A stretch of 7,080 nucleotides of DNA from UBA6626 sp963579995 (GTDB lineage Bacteria > Planctomycetota > Phycisphaerae > Phycisphaerales > Phycisphaeraceae). The notes beneath the pieces were generated by a model, which did no database searches, was not told the origin of the DNA, and saw only the letters and a list, made by a program, of their open reading frames with translations. The translations under genes and the position numbers were made by a program. Numbering within the stretch: the first letter of the stretch is position 1; every line of letters begins with the position of its first letter. Of the stretch, positions 6,348 through 7,080 are shown in pieces. The stretch is from NCBI GenBank assembly GCA_963579995.1, contig CAUZIY010000160.1, positions 1 through 7,080 on the forward strand, given 5' to 3'.

Positions 6348-6941
6348 ATGCGTATCATCGGCGGATTCCATCGCAGTCGGAAATTGCTCGGCCCCAAGGA
6401 CTGGAAGACCACGCGCCCGATGATTGATCGGGTCAAGCAAAGCCTATTCGACCGTCTTTGGTCCATGGCATTATTTGAAGGTGACGGGGAGGAAGCGGTG
6501 ACAGTGGTTGATTTGTTCAGTGGGACCGGCAGTCTTGGTCTGGAGGCGGTATCTCGCGGTGCAGCACACTGTACGTTCGTGGAACTTGACCGAGATGCCA
6601 GGGGCCGATTGTGCAAAAATGTAGCCCTCCTGAAGGCTGAAGACCAGGCTACGGTGCTCGGCGTGGATGTTTTATCCGCGACTTGGTTAGATCTGATCCC
6701 CGGTGGGCAGTTGGCGAAGGTTGGCTTGATATTCTGTGATCCACCGTACAGGATGTCGGCGGATCCAATACGGCGGCCCCGGTTGGTAAATCTTCTGGAT
6801 AGCCTTCTTGCGGTGACGGCAAGCCCCTGTGTTCTTATGCTGAGGACTGATGATCAGACCGAGCCGTTGGTGTTAGGGCGTTACGATTTGGCATCAAGCC
6901 ATCGATATGGATCAACCGTACTGCATTTTTATCATTGCTGA
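6348..6941 (+). CDS. rsmD: 16S rRNA (guanine(966)-N(2))-methyltransferase, RsmD family
   Basis: A 197-residue protein matching RsmD, which methylates N2 of G966 of 16S rRNA during 30S assembly using S-adenosylmethionine. The diagnostic N-terminus MRIIGGFHRSRKL (1-13) is followed by TTRPMIDRVKQSLFDRL (21-37), as in the family. The SAM-binding motif is VVDLFSGTGSLGLEAVSRGA (53-72), with Glu79 as the probable ribose ligand. DPPY (131-134) is the catalytic motif of amino-methyltransferases acting on a base. Length is normal for the family. The start follows from the conserved MRIIGG; the ribosome binding site is poor. It is transcribed away from the methyltransferase-hisS genes across a short intergenic gap and precedes ffh in the same direction. 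Confidence 0.93.
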   Translation: MRIIGGFHRSRKLLGPKDWKTTRPMIDRVKQSLFDRLWSMALFEGDGEEAVTVVDLFSGTGSLGLEAVSRGAAHCTFVELDRDARGRLCKNVALLKAEDQATVLGVDVLSATWLDLIPGGQLAKVGLIFCDPPYRMSADPIRRPRLVNLLDSLLAVTASPCVLMLRTDDQTEPLVLGRYDLASSHRYGSTVLHFYHC

Positions 6942-6999
6942 GGTGTTGGTGTTGATGGTCAAAGGTCATCTATCAAGGCACCTTTTCATGGCGTTTATT

Positions 7000-7028
7000 T
7001 TGATCTACGATGCGATGCTCGGTATGAG
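7000..7028 (+). promoter_or_regulatory. Possible weak promoter for ffh
   Basis: TTGATC (7000-7005), a 17-bp spacer and TATGAG (7023-7028) give four of six matches at each box. The start point would fall only a few bases before the ffh ATG at 7037, implying a nearly leaderless message. The match is weak and read-through from rsmD is equally possible. Confidence 0.25.
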
Positions 7029-7036
7029 TTAAACCA

Positions 7037-7080
7037 ATGTTTGAATCATTAACCAGCAAATTCAATGATGCCTTCCGGTC
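7037..7080 (+). CDS. ffh: Signal recognition particle protein Ffh (first 14 codons, runs off the right edge)
   Basis: From the ATG at 7037 the frame reads MFESLTSKFNDAFR to the window edge. This is the typical beginning of Ffh (MFxxLTxxFxxxFR/K), the GTPase that binds 4.5S RNA and signal sequences of nascent membrane and secreted proteins and delivers them to FtsY. Only the first helix of the N domain is visible, so no GTPase motif can be checked. It starts 95 bp after rsmD on the same strand; GAG about ten bases upstream is the only ribosome-binding hint. Confidence 0.82.
   Translation, partial: MFESLTSKFNDAFR

Noticed and set aside
6961..6986. Terminator after rsmD (AAAGGT pairing with ACCTTT, then T)
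   Set aside because: The stem is only 6 bp and A-T rich, the loop is 13 nt and the T-run is short, so it is too weak to call. Read-through into ffh is quite possible.

Overview
This is a compact stretch of bacterial chromosome holding housekeeping translation and protein-targeting genes. I see no mobile element, CRISPR array, rRNA or tRNA. Two aminoacyl-tRNA synthetase genes (hisS, ileS), an rsmD-type rRNA methyltransferase gene and the first codons of ffh are recognisable. Base composition looks close to balanced. A histidine-kinase-like protein with an HELANL-type H-box, the HisRS motif 3 variant GFGMGDV and an IleRS with a degenerate C-terminal zinc knuckle make a planctomycete, perhaps of the Phycisphaerae, my best guess. 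That placement rests on remembered family flavour, not on a search.

Layout. From the left edge to about 6270 every gene I accept is on the minus strand. In transcription order these are a class I SAM methyltransferase (6270-5443), hisS (5391-4084), an intergenic control region (4083-3813), ileS (3812-975), a small GNAT-like protein (893-513) and a sensor-kinase-like protein running off the left edge (413-1). On the right, divergently transcribed on the plus strand, are rsmD (6348-6941) and the start of ffh (7037 to the edge). The 51-bp gap between the methyltransferase and hisS suggests co-transcription. The ileS and GNAT genes are 81 bp apart and may also share a transcript.

The most interesting part is the hisS-ileS intergenic region. 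It holds a promoter with a perfect TATAAT -10 box. About ten bases downstream starts a 22-codon ORF with an Ile-Arg-Arg-His-His-His-Tyr run in its middle. A strong Rho-independent terminator follows, ending about 40 nt before the ileS start codon. The RNA can form three mutually exclusive pairings: a hairpin over the His codons, an antiterminator, and the terminator. That is the architecture of a trp/his-type transcription attenuator controlled by a leader peptide. If real, IleRS synthesis would be tuned by ribosome stalling at Ile/Arg/His codons, with His dominating, next to the gene for HisRS.

Secondary oddities are the loss of three of four zinc ligands in IleRS, the missing motif 3 arginine in HisRS, and a GNAT-like protein with no recognisable acetyl-CoA pyrophosphate loop.
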